Source: a bacterium
GTDB lineage: Bacteria; SZUA-79; Acidulodesulfobacterales; Acidulodesulfobacteraceae
Length of the DNA stretch: 32,341 bases
Assembly (NCBI GenBank): GCA_021794475.1
Contig: JAJYQS010000111.1
Coordinates: 1 to 32,341, forward strand
Reading direction: 5' to 3'
Positions 7,738-15,500 of this stretch are shown in pieces. The notes beneath the pieces are model-generated. The model was not told the origin of the DNA. It worked only from the letters and a program-made list of their open reading frames with translations, and searched no databases. How positions within the stretch are numbered: the stretch's first letter is position 1; each line of letters starts with the position of its first letter. A program made the translations under genes and the position numbers.

Positions 7738-7766
7738 ATTATACTTATATAAAAAATAATTTGCAA
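7738..7766 (-). promoter_or_regulatory. Sigma-70-type promoter of thrS
   Basis: TTGCAA (7761-7766) and perfect TATAAT (7738-7743) are 17 bp apart on the minus strand, just downstream of the hdr-flx terminator. Predicted transcription start is near 7731, leaving a leader of about 180 nt. Confidence 0.7.
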
Positions 7767-7793
7767 ATAAATTAAACTTGCAAACAAAAAAAC

Positions 7794-7830
7794 CCGCCGT
7801 TTTTATTTAAAACAGACGGGATATGTAAAA
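7794..7830 (-). terminator. Intrinsic terminator of the hdr-flx operon
   Basis: In minus-strand sense, CCCGTCTGTTTT (7830-7819) pairs with AAAACGGCGGG, with one bulge and a short AT loop. TTTTTTTGTTT follows. It is about 90 bp beyond the flxA stop and directly before the thrS promoter. Confidence 0.85.
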
Positions 7831-7919
7831 TTTATATTTATTCTATTATTATTTATATGGAAATATGTAATAAGAATTGGTAGTTATAACACTATCTATA
7901 TCTGATATATATTTTAAAG

Positions 7920-8741
7920 TTAGAAGTCGTTAGGCATGGATTCAATCTCTTTTGCCGTGAAAACAGGTCCTTCTTTACAGACATAAACGCTGCCTATGTT
8001 ACATCTTCCGCATTTTCCGATGCCGCATTTCATTCTGTTTTCAAGAGTTGTGATAATATCTTCTTTATTAAATCCCATTTTTTCTAAGGACTTTAAAACA
8101 AATTTTATCATAATAGGAGGACCGCAGACAACGGCTATTGCATTATTGCCTTTAACAGGCAACTCTTCAAGTATAGTAGGAACAAAGCCGACTCTGCCTT
8201 TCCAATCAGGCGTTTCTCCTCCCGGGTCTACCGTAATTACAACATCGGTATTGGCAAAAGATTTCCATTCCTCAATTGCATTTTTATACATTAAATCCAT
8301 AACGGTTTTTGCGCCGTATAATACCGTTATTTTGCCGTAATCATTTCTTTCGTCTAAGCAATACTCAAGAATTGATTTGACCGGCGCCATTCCTATGCCG
8401 CCTCCGATAAATATTATGTCTTTGCCTTTCATTTTACCGGTATCAAAAAAATTACCGTAAGGACCTCTAAAACCTATGCTGTCTCCTACATTCAAACTGT
8501 TAATGCCTGCGGTAGCTCTCCCTGACGTTCTGAAACTGAATTCAAAAAATTCTTTTCTTAGAGAAGACGAAGCAAAACCGAATGTAGATTCCCCCTCTCC
8601 TATACAGGAAAATTCCCCGAACTGACCGGGCAGATAATCGATGCTCGCGCCGTCAACCGTTAGTCTTACCGTTTTTGTATCAGAAGTCTCTTGAATTATT
8701 TCTTTAATAACCGCCAACTTAGGCAAATAAATGTTTTCCAT
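7920..8741 (-). CDS. flxA: FlxA-like FAD/NAD(P)-binding oxidoreductase subunit
   Basis: 273-residue flavoprotein of the PyrK/sulfhydrogenase-gamma family. An FAD-binding barrel occupies about 5-100 (LPGQFGEFS at 37-45, then GFASS). An NAD(P)-binding domain follows, with GGGIGMAP (113-120) and CGPPIMIK (about 206-213). Four cysteines (239, 244, 247, 255) at the C-terminus bind a [2Fe-2S] cluster. In the FlxABCD-HdrABC complex described in Desulfovibrio vulgaris, this subunit is the NADH entry point. It is the last gene of the operon and is followed by the terminator. AAGGAT precedes the ATG. Specificity for NADH rather than NADPH cannot be read from the sequence. Confidence 0.88.
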   Translation of the reverse strand: MENIYLPKLAVIKEIIQETSDTKTVRLTVDGASIDYLPGQFGEFSCIGEGESTFGFASSSLRKEFFEFSFRTSGRATAGINSLNVGDSIGFRGPYGNFFDTGKMKGKDIIFIGGGIGMAPVKSILEYCLDERNDYGKITVLYGAKTVMDLMYKNAIEEWKSFANTDVVITVDPGGETPDWKGRVGFVPTILEELPVKGNNAIAVVCGPPIMIKFVLKSLEKMGFNKEDIITTLENRMKCGIGKCGRCNIGSVYVCKEGPVFTAKEIESMPNDF

Positions 8742-8760
8742 TTCAAATCCTTATTAATTA

Positions 8761-8820
8761 TATGTCTTAATTGATTTTAATTTAACTTAATTTGCTTTAT
8801 TGTACTTATTGCGTTATATT
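8761..8820. repeat. 10-bp-register AT repeat between flxB and flxA
   Basis: Six consecutive 10-mers (TATGTCTTAA, TTGATTTTAA, TTTAACTTAA, TTTGCTTTAT, TGTACTTATT, GCGTTATATT) keep a common register. They run across the flxB stop codon into its last codons (encoding DNITQ). Confidence 0.5.
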
Positions 8821-9873
8821 GTCTTCCATAAGCGACAATTCTGAAGTTATTTCTCTCAAATCTATGTCTTCAGGACAGTTTCTTGAGCATCTGCCGCATC
8901 CCACGCATAAATATTTATTAAACTTTTCATTGTATACTTTAAATTTATGCATAAGTCTCTGCCTGTATCTGTCCCCCTGCGTCACTCTAGGATTATGCCC
9001 AGACGTGTGCAGCGTAAATATTCCAAACTGGCAGGAATCCCAGTTTCTTATCCTCTTGCCCTTTTCATTAGTCCCTTCATCCTGAATATCAAAACAATGG
9101 CATGTCGGGCAGGTGTATGTGCATATACCGCAGCCAATACAAGATAAAAACTTTTCCTGAAAATAGCTGCTCGTAAAATTTTTATCAAGAAAACCTTGAG
9201 TTTTTTTAATGTCAAACGCAGCTTTCCAGTCTTTATCGGCAGGGAACGCTTCTTTTGGAATTTCTTTAAACAAACCGGCGTTTTCAGAAGTTGAATTTAT
9301 AAGCTCCAGTCCTTTCTCGGTAATTACTTTGGCGTAATAGCCGCTGCCGCCTTTTTTAAGCAGAATATCGGAACCGTATGAACTTTCCGGAGACAGCTGA
9401 GCTTCTGTGCAAAAGCAGTAATTATCCGGCTGAACGCATGCTATAGATATTATATATAAATTTTTAAATTTTTCATTAAAAAATTCGTCTTTATAGTCCC
9501 AGTTAAAAACTTTTTCCATAATAGGTCCCGCACCCGCATCGCATGGTCTTGAACCGAATATTATTCTCTTTACACTTTTTTTGCCGCTGTTTCCGCCATC
9601 CGCACCGGCATTTTCTAGCGGGTCTAAAATATTAATATTACTGCCCGAAATGGAGTATTCAAATAATGTTTCTGTTTTTGGAAGCAAATATTCTTTAAAA
9701 GACAGTTTAGGCAGCAGAATATTTAAATCTGCGTCTTTAAAATCAGTTATTTTATCATAAAACGTATCGCCGTCTTTATCTTTCGGAGCTATTACTTCAT
9801 TATTCTGCGCAACTAAATTATTTACAAATTTTTCTATGTTGTCCGAAGAAATTTCATAATATTTTTCTTCCAT
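8806..9873 (-). CDS. flxB: FlxB-like 4Fe-4S dicluster protein (sulfhydrogenase beta family)
   Basis: 355 residues. The N-terminal half contains FGSRPCDAGAG (about 106-116), a signature shared with the beta subunit of sulfhydrogenase and the anaerobic sulfite reductase A subunit. The C-terminal half binds two [4Fe-4S] clusters through Cys245-248-251-255 and Cys323-326-329-333. It should carry electrons between the FlxA flavin and the rest of the Flx/Hdr complex. An additional Cys/His-rich stretch CPTCHCFD follows the first cluster. GGAG precedes the ATG. The B/C naming rests on collinearity with the Desulfovibrio flxABCD order read backwards, so the symbol is less certain than the family. Confidence 0.85.
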   Translation of the reverse strand: MEEKYYEISSDNIEKFVNNLVAQNNEVIAPKDKDGDTFYDKITDFKDADLNILLPKLSFKEYLLPKTETLFEYSISGSNINILDPLENAGADGGNSGKKSVKRIIFGSRPCDAGAGPIMEKVFNWDYKDEFFNEKFKNLYIISIACVQPDNYCFCTEAQLSPESSYGSDILLKKGGSGYYAKVITEKGLELINSTSENAGLFKEIPKEAFPADKDWKAAFDIKKTQGFLDKNFTSSYFQEKFLSCIGCGICTYTCPTCHCFDIQDEGTNEKGKRIRNWDSCQFGIFTLHTSGHNPRVTQGDRYRQRLMHKFKVYNEKFNKYLCVGCGRCSRNCPEDIDLREITSELSLMEDNITQ

Positions 9874-9903
9874 AAGCTGTTTTCTCCATCAAGAATATTA
9901 ATT

Positions 9904-9920
9904 TACGGAATATTTCCGTA
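9904..9920. repeat. Inverted repeat TACGGAA-TAT-TTCCGTA
   Basis: A perfect 7-bp inverted repeat with a 3-nt centre sits in the flxC-flxB spacer, 30 bp upstream of flxB. It could be an operator or an mRNA hairpin protecting transcript ends. It lacks a T-run for termination. Confidence 0.45.
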
Positions 9921-9930
9921 TATATCTTTT

Positions 9931-10032
9931 ATTTATGTTTATTTATTTTAACTTAAATCTATCTAATTTAAATTTACTTAATTTAAACCTATATATTTTA
10001 ATTCTTTATTCATTATTCTTAATTATTATTTA
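9931..10032. repeat. 10-bp-register AT array in the flxC-flxB spacer
   Basis: About ten successive 10-mers of the ATTTA-rich type (for example ATTTATGTTT, ATTTATTTTA, ATCTAATTTA, AATTTACTTA) fill the spacer up to the flxC stop. It is more degenerate than the thrS-tig array. No gene or promoter is apparent inside. Confidence 0.45.
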
Positions 10033-10932
10033 TTATTTTATAAATTCATTAAAATCGTTAGCGTCAAATGTGCCAAAAACCGGTTTAGCATTAATATCGA
10101 CGCCCGATTTGTAGCCAAATTTTTCAAAGACATCTCTTGCCATTTTCTCATTTACAAGCATAAGCGGGATATTCACCGGACACGCTCTTTCGCATTCGCC
10201 GCAGCCGATACATCTGCCGGAAAGATGATAAGCCCTAATCATATTCCACTGAGCATTGCCTGTTTCTTCAATATTGGTTTCAATCCATTGCGGTGTATTT
10301 TTTTCTACTATGCACCTTGTGCAGTAGCATAAGGGACAAGCCTGCCTGCATGCATAACATTTTATGCATTTTTCAAATTCTTTCTGCCAAAACATATTTC
10401 TGTCTTCAACACTCATGGCATCAAGTTCTTCTATTTTTGCATAAGGCTTAATGTCTCCGTTTATTTCAAAAGCAGGTTCATCCGATTCGACAAGATAATC
10501 ATAAAGCAGAGGAGTATGTACCTCGCAAACTAAACATTTATCATAAACGGTAGATTGTTTGACAGAATCTTCCCCTTTGTCAGCCAAATTTTGCTTCACG
10601 GCTCCGCGGCATTCAACCCCGATAATTTTTATATTATCCCTTGAAAGTTGATATTCCTGAATTAAAGTATTAACCGCTTTTTCATCGCATCCTTTAACAA
10701 CGAGCCCGATTTTTCCAAATTTTTTTACTTCAGGTTTTTTTAAAAAAACAGCTAAATCCTGAACACAGTGAGCATTAAAAGACAATTTAGATACATCGTT
10801 AGGGTCGGTTATAAAAACAGAACGCATTCTTAAAGGATTAGACCCTTTAGTAAAACCTATAATCAGATTTACTTCTTTATTTTCTAAAAGTTCTTTTGCG
10901 GTATTTTGCAGCTTATCATTCATTTTTTCCAT
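10033..10932 (-). CDS. flxC: FlxC-like 4Fe-4S dicluster protein
   Basis: 299 residues. The N-terminal region (about 20-110) resembles the FrhB/FdhB-type N-terminal domain, with VVKGCDEKAVNTLI (79-92) and GVECRG (105-110), followed by Cys133/Cys136. Two ferredoxin-like motifs follow: Cys189-192-195-199, immediately trailed by Cys202, 204 and 207, and Cys241-244-247-251. It is probably an electron-transfer subunit of the Flx module between FlxA/FlxB and HdrA. AGGA precedes the ATG. The extra CxCxxC after the first cluster might bind a further cluster. Family is well supported; the exact name is by gene-order analogy. Confidence 0.8.
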   Translation of the reverse strand: MEKMNDKLQNTAKELLENKEVNLIIGFTKGSNPLRMRSVFITDPNDVSKLSFNAHCVQDLAVFLKKPEVKKFGKIGLVVKGCDEKAVNTLIQEYQLSRDNIKIIGVECRGAVKQNLADKGEDSVKQSTVYDKCLVCEVHTPLLYDYLVESDEPAFEINGDIKPYAKIEELDAMSVEDRNMFWQKEFEKCIKCYACRQACPLCYCTRCIVEKNTPQWIETNIEETGNAQWNMIRAYHLSGRCIGCGECERACPVNIPLMLVNEKMARDVFEKFGYKSGVDINAKPVFGTFDANDFNEFIK

Positions 10933-11048
10933 AAGATATATCCTGTTTGGGCTGATGTTATATATTATTTGGTTGTATTATAAAATATATAATTAGACAT
11001 ACATTTATTATACATATTAATTATCATATATATTAATCTTACATTTAA

Positions 11049-11540
11049 TTATTTTTTACTGAATATATCGCTATTGTCAGGTAATAATTTTATTTTATTT
11101 GTAAATTCATTTATAACTGAAACCCATTTATTTCCTTCAGACGCACTTATCCATGAAAATTCTACCCTGTTTATATCAACTCCTAAATAGCTCAATAAAT
11201 CCCTGAATGCAGTATATTTTCTTCTTGAATGGTAATTGCCGCTGGTATAATGGCAATCACCCGGGTGGCATCCTGAAACTAACACACCCTTTGCGCCTTT
11301 TTTAAACGCTTCCACAACAAACAGCGGGTCTATTCTGCCTGTACACGGCAATTTAATTACCCTGACATTTTCAGCGTATTTCATTCTGCTTGTTCCAGCC
11401 AGATCCGCCCCGTTGTAAGTACACCAGTTGCAAACAAAGGCAATTATGCGCGGCTCTTTATCTTTATCTTTAGCACCGCCCGCCGAATATTCTTTATCAC
11501 CACGGGCGTTCTGAACGTCTTCGACTATGTTGTTTTCCAT
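11049..11540 (-). CDS. flxD: FlxD/MvhD-like [2Fe-2S] hydrogenase-delta subunit
   Basis: About 163 residues of the MvhD family, which links an electron-donating module to HdrA. The signature cysteines are present: Cys37, Cys40, Cys66, Cys91 and Cys96, in CNWCTYNGAD, LPCTGRID and GCHPGDCHY. I place the start at the ATG at 11540, because GGAG lies 9 nt before it. A longer frame opening at TTG (11555) would swallow that ribosome-binding site. It directly follows hdrA (63 bp). No hydrogenase genes are nearby, so an NADH-linked Flx module rather than H2 is the likely donor. Confidence 0.9.
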   Translation of the reverse strand: MENNIVEDVQNARGDKEYSAGGAKDKDKEPRIIAFVCNWCTYNGADLAGTSRMKYAENVRVIKLPCTGRIDPLFVVEAFKKGAKGVLVSGCHPGDCHYTSGNYHSRRKYTAFRDLLSYLGVDINRVEFSWISASEGNKWVSVINEFTNKIKLLPDNSDIFSKK

Positions 11541-11603
11541 GTAAATCTGCTCCAATGTATGTTTAATAATTATTCAAATGTATATTGTACATTTACACAC
11601 TCT

Positions 11604-13586
11604 TCAAACGGCAAGCGATTTTATCTCCGCAAAAATCTGCTCGTCTAAATAGCCTTTTAAATCAATTGATTTAGAAAAACACGCATTTACGCAAGCGCCG
11701 CATCCTGCGCATAACCCTGAATTAACATTTGCGACAACCTTTAAAACATTGCCGTTTCTGTCCTTAATTTCTTCTTTGCTTATCGCGCTGTACGCACAGA
11801 CTCTCCTGCAGTAAAAACATCCCACGCACGTCGTCTTATTAACAGAAGCAATCGTTCCTTCAACTTCATACTCGCTTTTTGAAAATAATCCGAGTATTTT
11901 AGAGGCGGCTGCAGAACCGGAAACAACCGATTCAGGAATATCGCGCGGGCCCTGAGCCATTCCGGCAAGATATATACCTGCGGTTGAAGACTCGGCAGGA
12001 CGAAGTTTAGGATGAGATTCAGTATAAAAACCATATTTATCGTATGAGATACCGAGCATTTGCGCCATCTTATCGGAACCTTTTTTAGGTATAACACCGG
12101 TTGCAAGAACAACCATATCGGCAGCAATTTCAACCTGATTTCCGGACAGCGTATCCGCGCCTTTAACAATCAGCTTGCCATTGTCTTCGTATATCTTAGA
12201 AACCCTGCCTCTTAAATATATAGCGCCTTCATTTTCCATCGTACCTCTGACAAATTCTTCATAACCTTTGCTCGTTGCCCTTATGTCTATATAAAAAACA
12301 TAGCTTTGAGAACCGTGAACCTTGTGCGCAAATAATTTTGCGTGTTTAGCTGTGTACATACAGCAAACTTTTGAACAGTAAGGAACGCCTTTTTCAGGGT
12401 CTCTTGAACCGACGCATTGAATAAAAACAATCGTCTCGGGAGTTTTGCCGTCTGACGGTCTTTTAACAACGCCTTCGGTAGGTCCGGAAGCCGACAAAAG
12501 CCTTTCAAACTGCAGTCCTGAAATCACATCTTTAAATTGACCGTAGCCGTATTCGCCGTATAAAGAATTTTCCATTAAATCATAACCTGTTGCGGCGACA
12601 ATAGCGCCTACTTTTTCTTCTATTATTTCATCCTGCAAATCAAAATTTATACATTTAGGTCCGCAGGCATCGTAACATTTTTGACATTTGCCGCCTTTTT
12701 TATAATGCAGGCAAACACTTCTGTCTATAACCGGAATTAACGGAACTGCTTGCGGAAATGGAACATAAATAGCAGTTCTTTCGGATAGATTAACATTAAA
12801 TTCACTTTTTACATTTTTATGCATAGGACAGATATTCCAGCAGTCTCCGCAGCCTGTGCAATCTTTTTCGACTATGCTTCTCGCCTTCTTTTTTATTTTT
12901 ACGTTAAAATTTCCTATATAACCGGAAACTTCTTCTAATTCAGAATATGTATAAAGTTTTATATTAGGATGCTGATATACTTCTACCATTTTAGGAGTCA
13001 TTATGCAGCTGGAACAGTCGAGGGTCGGAAATGTTTCATCAAGCTGTATCATTTTTCCGCCGATAGAAGGTTCTTTTTCGACAAGGATAACCTCAACGCC
13101 GCCGTTTGCAATGTCAAGCGCAGCCTGTATTCCTGAAATTCCGCCGCCTATAACAAGGGCTTTTTTTGTCAGAGGAACCCTGACATCTTCAATGGCTTTG
13201 TTCTTCTTTACCTTTTCAACCATCATTTTCAATAGGTCTATTGCTTTTTCCGTCGCCTTTTCTTTATCTTCGTGCACCCATGAAACCTGTTCTCTGATAT
13301 TTGCTATTTCAATAAAATAAGGATTAAGACCTTCTTTTACGGCAGCTTTCCTGAATGTATTTTCATGCATATGCGGAGAGCAGGCGGCAAGAACAACACC
13401 TGTGAGATTTTTATCTTTAATCATTTTTCTCAAGGTATTTTGCCCAGGGTCGGAACACATATACTTGTAATCGACAGCCTCGACGACTCCCGGGATTTTA
13501 GCAGCCTCTTCGGCCACTCTTTTAACGTCTACGGTTCCTGCAATATTGGAACCGCACCAGCAAACAAATACTCCTATTCGTGCCAT
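11604..13586 (-). CDS. hdrA: Heterodisulfide reductase subunit A (bifurcating flavoprotein)
   Basis: 660 residues, the length of single-copy HdrA. The N-terminal domain carries Cys10/11, Cys44 and Cys69. The FAD-binding domain has GGGISG at 147-152. LDCSSCIMTPKMVE (189-202) is the HdrA insert cluster, with Cys rather than selenocysteine. Ferredoxin motifs are CTGCGDCWNICP (243-254), a Cys-rich stretch at about 292-312, and two C-terminal clusters in CVGCFYCRRVC and CAGCGACVNAC. HdrA holds the FAD that splits electron pairs between ferredoxin and the HdrBC disulfide site. GAGGT precedes the ATG. It is third in the operon after hdrC and hdrB. Confidence 0.96.
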   Translation of the reverse strand: MARIGVFVCWCGSNIAGTVDVKRVAEEAAKIPGVVEAVDYKYMCSDPGQNTLRKMIKDKNLTGVVLAACSPHMHENTFRKAAVKEGLNPYFIEIANIREQVSWVHEDKEKATEKAIDLLKMMVEKVKKNKAIEDVRVPLTKKALVIGGGISGIQAALDIANGGVEVILVEKEPSIGGKMIQLDETFPTLDCSSCIMTPKMVEVYQHPNIKLYTYSELEEVSGYIGNFNVKIKKKARSIVEKDCTGCGDCWNICPMHKNVKSEFNVNLSERTAIYVPFPQAVPLIPVIDRSVCLHYKKGGKCQKCYDACGPKCINFDLQDEIIEEKVGAIVAATGYDLMENSLYGEYGYGQFKDVISGLQFERLLSASGPTEGVVKRPSDGKTPETIVFIQCVGSRDPEKGVPYCSKVCCMYTAKHAKLFAHKVHGSQSYVFYIDIRATSKGYEEFVRGTMENEGAIYLRGRVSKIYEDNGKLIVKGADTLSGNQVEIAADMVVLATGVIPKKGSDKMAQMLGISYDKYGFYTESHPKLRPAESSTAGIYLAGMAQGPRDIPESVVSGSAAASKILGLFSKSEYEVEGTIASVNKTTCVGCFYCRRVCAYSAISKEEIKDRNGNVLKVVANVNSGLCAGCGACVNACFSKSIDLKGYLDEQIFAEIKSLAV

Positions 13587-13629
13587 AATATATTTACCTC
13601 GGTATAAATAACAAACAAATTTAATTTCA

Positions 13630-14496
13630 TTACGATATTTTTTTCAATACTTTATCGGCATTTACCATATGTCCGCCAATAGCCAGTTCCTCAGGGGAAA
13701 AACCGAAAGCAAGCCCCAGAAGTTCAGTAATAAACAGAACGGGCAGCCCTATCCTTTCCGCATATTTTCTTTCTATCTCTCTCTGTCTTACATCAAGATT
13801 AGAATGACATAACGGACAGGCAACGACTACGAGGTCGGCGCCGTGTTCTTTAATATCATATAAAATCTTTCCCGTTAACGCCATAACAACGTCAGGTTTT
13901 GACAGCGAATTAATAGCTCCGCAGCACTCTGTTTTGTAAGAATAGTCCACAGGAACGGCTCCGGTTAAAGCGACTAATTCATCCATTGATACCGGTCTGT
14001 CAGGGTCGTCAAACTTCATGACCTTAGGCGGTCTTACTAAAAGACATCCGTAATATGATGCGACTTTTAAACCGGACAGAGGTTTTTTAACCAGCGATTT
14101 TATTTTTTCTTTACCTGCCACGTTAATTAAGAACTCAAGCATATTCGAGATATTAAGGGAATTGCTGTAAGGCATTTCTAATGAATCCGTTATCTTCTTC
14201 TTCAGGATATCGTCCAAACCCATTTCATATTTTGCCGTTTTTAATCTGCTTGAACAGGCGGCGCAAGGTGCCAGCACTTCTTCAAAACCGTTGTTTTCGG
14301 CAATTGCAAGATTCCTTGCCGGAAGAGCTACGGACAAATTATGGTTAAGACTGTGAGCGGCGGAAGCTCCGCAGCAATTCCAATCGGGAATTTCCTGAAT
14401 TTCAATATTTAATGCTTCTAATATTTTTAAAAGAGATACTTCATATTCAAAGGATGTCCCCTTAAGGCTGCATCCGGGATAATATGCCAGTTTCAT
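13630..14496 (-). CDS. hdrB: Heterodisulfide reductase subunit B (CCG domain)
   Basis: 288 residues with two complete CCG motifs: Cys9, Cys41/42, Cys78, Cys81, and Cys151, Cys191/192, Cys227, Cys230. These bind the pair of noncubane [4Fe-4S] clusters that cleave the disulfide. The full set implies a catalytically competent subunit. The natural substrate in bacteria is uncertain; a DsrC-like trisulfide or another thiol pair is possible. No clear Shine-Dalgarno precedes the ATG, and the gene is separated from hdrC by 265 bp of repeat-rich spacer, so its translation may be controlled separately. Confidence 0.95.
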   Translation of the reverse strand: MKLAYYPGCSLKGTSFEYEVSLLKILEALNIEIQEIPDWNCCGASAAHSLNHNLSVALPARNLAIAENNGFEEVLAPCAACSSRLKTAKYEMGLDDILKKKITDSLEMPYSNSLNISNMLEFLINVAGKEKIKSLVKKPLSGLKVASYYGCLLVRPPKVMKFDDPDRPVSMDELVALTGAVPVDYSYKTECCGAINSLSKPDVVMALTGKILYDIKEHGADLVVVACPLCHSNLDVRQREIERKYAERIGLPVLFITELLGLAFGFSPEELAIGGHMVNADKVLKKIS

Positions 14497-14761
14497 ATAT
14501 TGTATTTTACAGTTAAGCTTTTAACTAAACCGTCCTCCGTTTATTTTATAAAAATGAATAACAACCTGTTATTAATTGTATAATTTATTACTTTTTAACT
14601 ATTCTTATCTATAATTAATTATTACCTGCCGCTTATGACTTATTATTAAATTATTGCTAATTACTGCTTATAGTCATTGCTAACTGCTTATTAGCAATTA
14701 ATTATTAACCGTTAATTATTAATTGCTAACCGTTAAGTCGTATAAGCCGCATATTATTTAA
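14497..14761. repeat. Repeat-rich spacer inside the hdr operon, with hairpin
   Basis: The 265-bp hdrC-hdrB gap holds no ORF. From about 14641 it consists of TTATTGCTAA/TTACTGCTTA/TAACTGCTTA-type units in a 10-bp register, and AACCGTTAA occurs twice. ATTGCTAA (14676-14683) and TTAGCAAT (14691-14698) form an 8-bp hairpin with a 7-nt loop and no T-run, so it is not a standard terminator. It could be an RNA processing or stability element. Confidence 0.5.
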
Positions 14762-15310
14762 TTATTCAAAATCTTTAAATATTTTGGCAATCTGATTTAT
14801 ATCGGAAACTTTATCGCTATGCATCTTTAATTTTCCTTTTTCAATCATCTTTGGCGCAAGAAACATATCTCTGAAAAGATGTTTAGTCTTCAGCTTATAT
14901 TTCCCGACTAATTCAAGCTCAAAAATTCTGCCGTTAGATTTAACATTGTCCAGAAAAACCTCATGAAAAGTTTGAACTTCTTTTTCAGTTTTTGATTCTA
15001 TACCCCTGTTAACGGCAATCTCGCGCAGCACATCCATTATGCCCGCCACTTCAAAACCTTTAGGGCATCTTGTGGAACATGTATTGCAGGAAACACACAG
15101 CCATATAGTTTTAGAATTTAAAACCCTGTCTGTCATGCCCAGTTCCGTCATTTTAATAATCTGGTTAGGCGTAAAGTCCATTTCAAAATTTACAGGGCAT
15201 CCCGCAGAGCATTTTCCGCATTGATAGCATTTTGCAAGCTTATCATGCAGTTTAGATTCTACTTCTCTTGCAAAATTTCTTCTTTCCTGTTCATTTATAA
15301 CTGTTTTCAT
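14762..15310 (-). CDS. hdrC: Heterodisulfide reductase subunit C
   Basis: 182-residue iron-sulfur protein with two [4Fe-4S] motifs, Cys28-31-34-38 (CYQCGKCSAGCP) and Cys72-75-78-82 (CVSCNTCSTRCP). This is the HdrC pattern, wiring HdrA to the HdrB active site. The helical C-terminus is of normal length, and no membrane segment is present, so the complex is cytoplasmic. It is the first gene of the hdr-flx operon, about 150 nt downstream of the predicted transcription start. The leader carries three 14-bp repeats. Only a weak GGAA lies near the ATG. Confidence 0.94.
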   Translation of the reverse strand: MKTVINEQERRNFAREVESKLHDKLAKCYQCGKCSAGCPVNFEMDFTPNQIIKMTELGMTDRVLNSKTIWLCVSCNTCSTRCPKGFEVAGIMDVLREIAVNRGIESKTEKEVQTFHEVFLDNVKSNGRIFELELVGKYKLKTKHLFRDMFLAPKMIEKGKLKMHSDKVSDINQIAKIFKDFE

Positions 15311-15353
15311 AATATAATTTCCATTTTTTTATTCTATTATTTTTTTACTTTTA

Positions 15354-15389
15354 TTGTACAATCTTTATTGTACAAATTTTATTGTGCAA
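15354..15389. repeat. Three 14-bp repeats with TTGTACAA core in the hdr leader
   Basis: The palindromic octamer TTGTACAA occurs at 15354-15361 and 15368-15375, and TTGTGCAA at 15382-15389, each exactly 14 bp after the last. Each is flanked by a similar TAAA. They lie about 70-105 nt downstream of the predicted transcription start and 45-80 nt before hdrC. They could be protein-binding sites or slippage products. Confidence 0.6.
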
Positions 15390-15465
15390 TCAATGTATTA
15401 TGGCTTATTTATTAACAAAATTAATACTAAAATTAATACACTGTTTTAAAAAATGAAGTCTTTTT

Positions 15466-15494
15466 ATTTTATTAGATTTAAAAACAATAGTCAA
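15466..15494 (-). promoter_or_regulatory. Sigma-70-type promoter of the hdr-flx operon
   Basis: TTGACT (15489-15494) and TAAAAT (15466-15471) are 17 bp apart on the minus strand, in the spacer after addB. This supports a separate transcription unit for the hdr-flx genes. Confidence 0.7.
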
Positions 15495-15500
15495 GTAATT

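Noticed and set aside
11780-12169. 129-codon minus-strand ORF inside hdrA
   Set aside because: It is an out-of-frame shadow of hdrA, which has all its conserved cluster motifs in the main frame.
11604-13586. Selenocysteine in HdrA
   Set aside because: Some HdrA proteins use an in-frame TGA for selenocysteine, but here the equivalent segment LDCSSCIMTP is encoded with Cys and the frame is open throughout.
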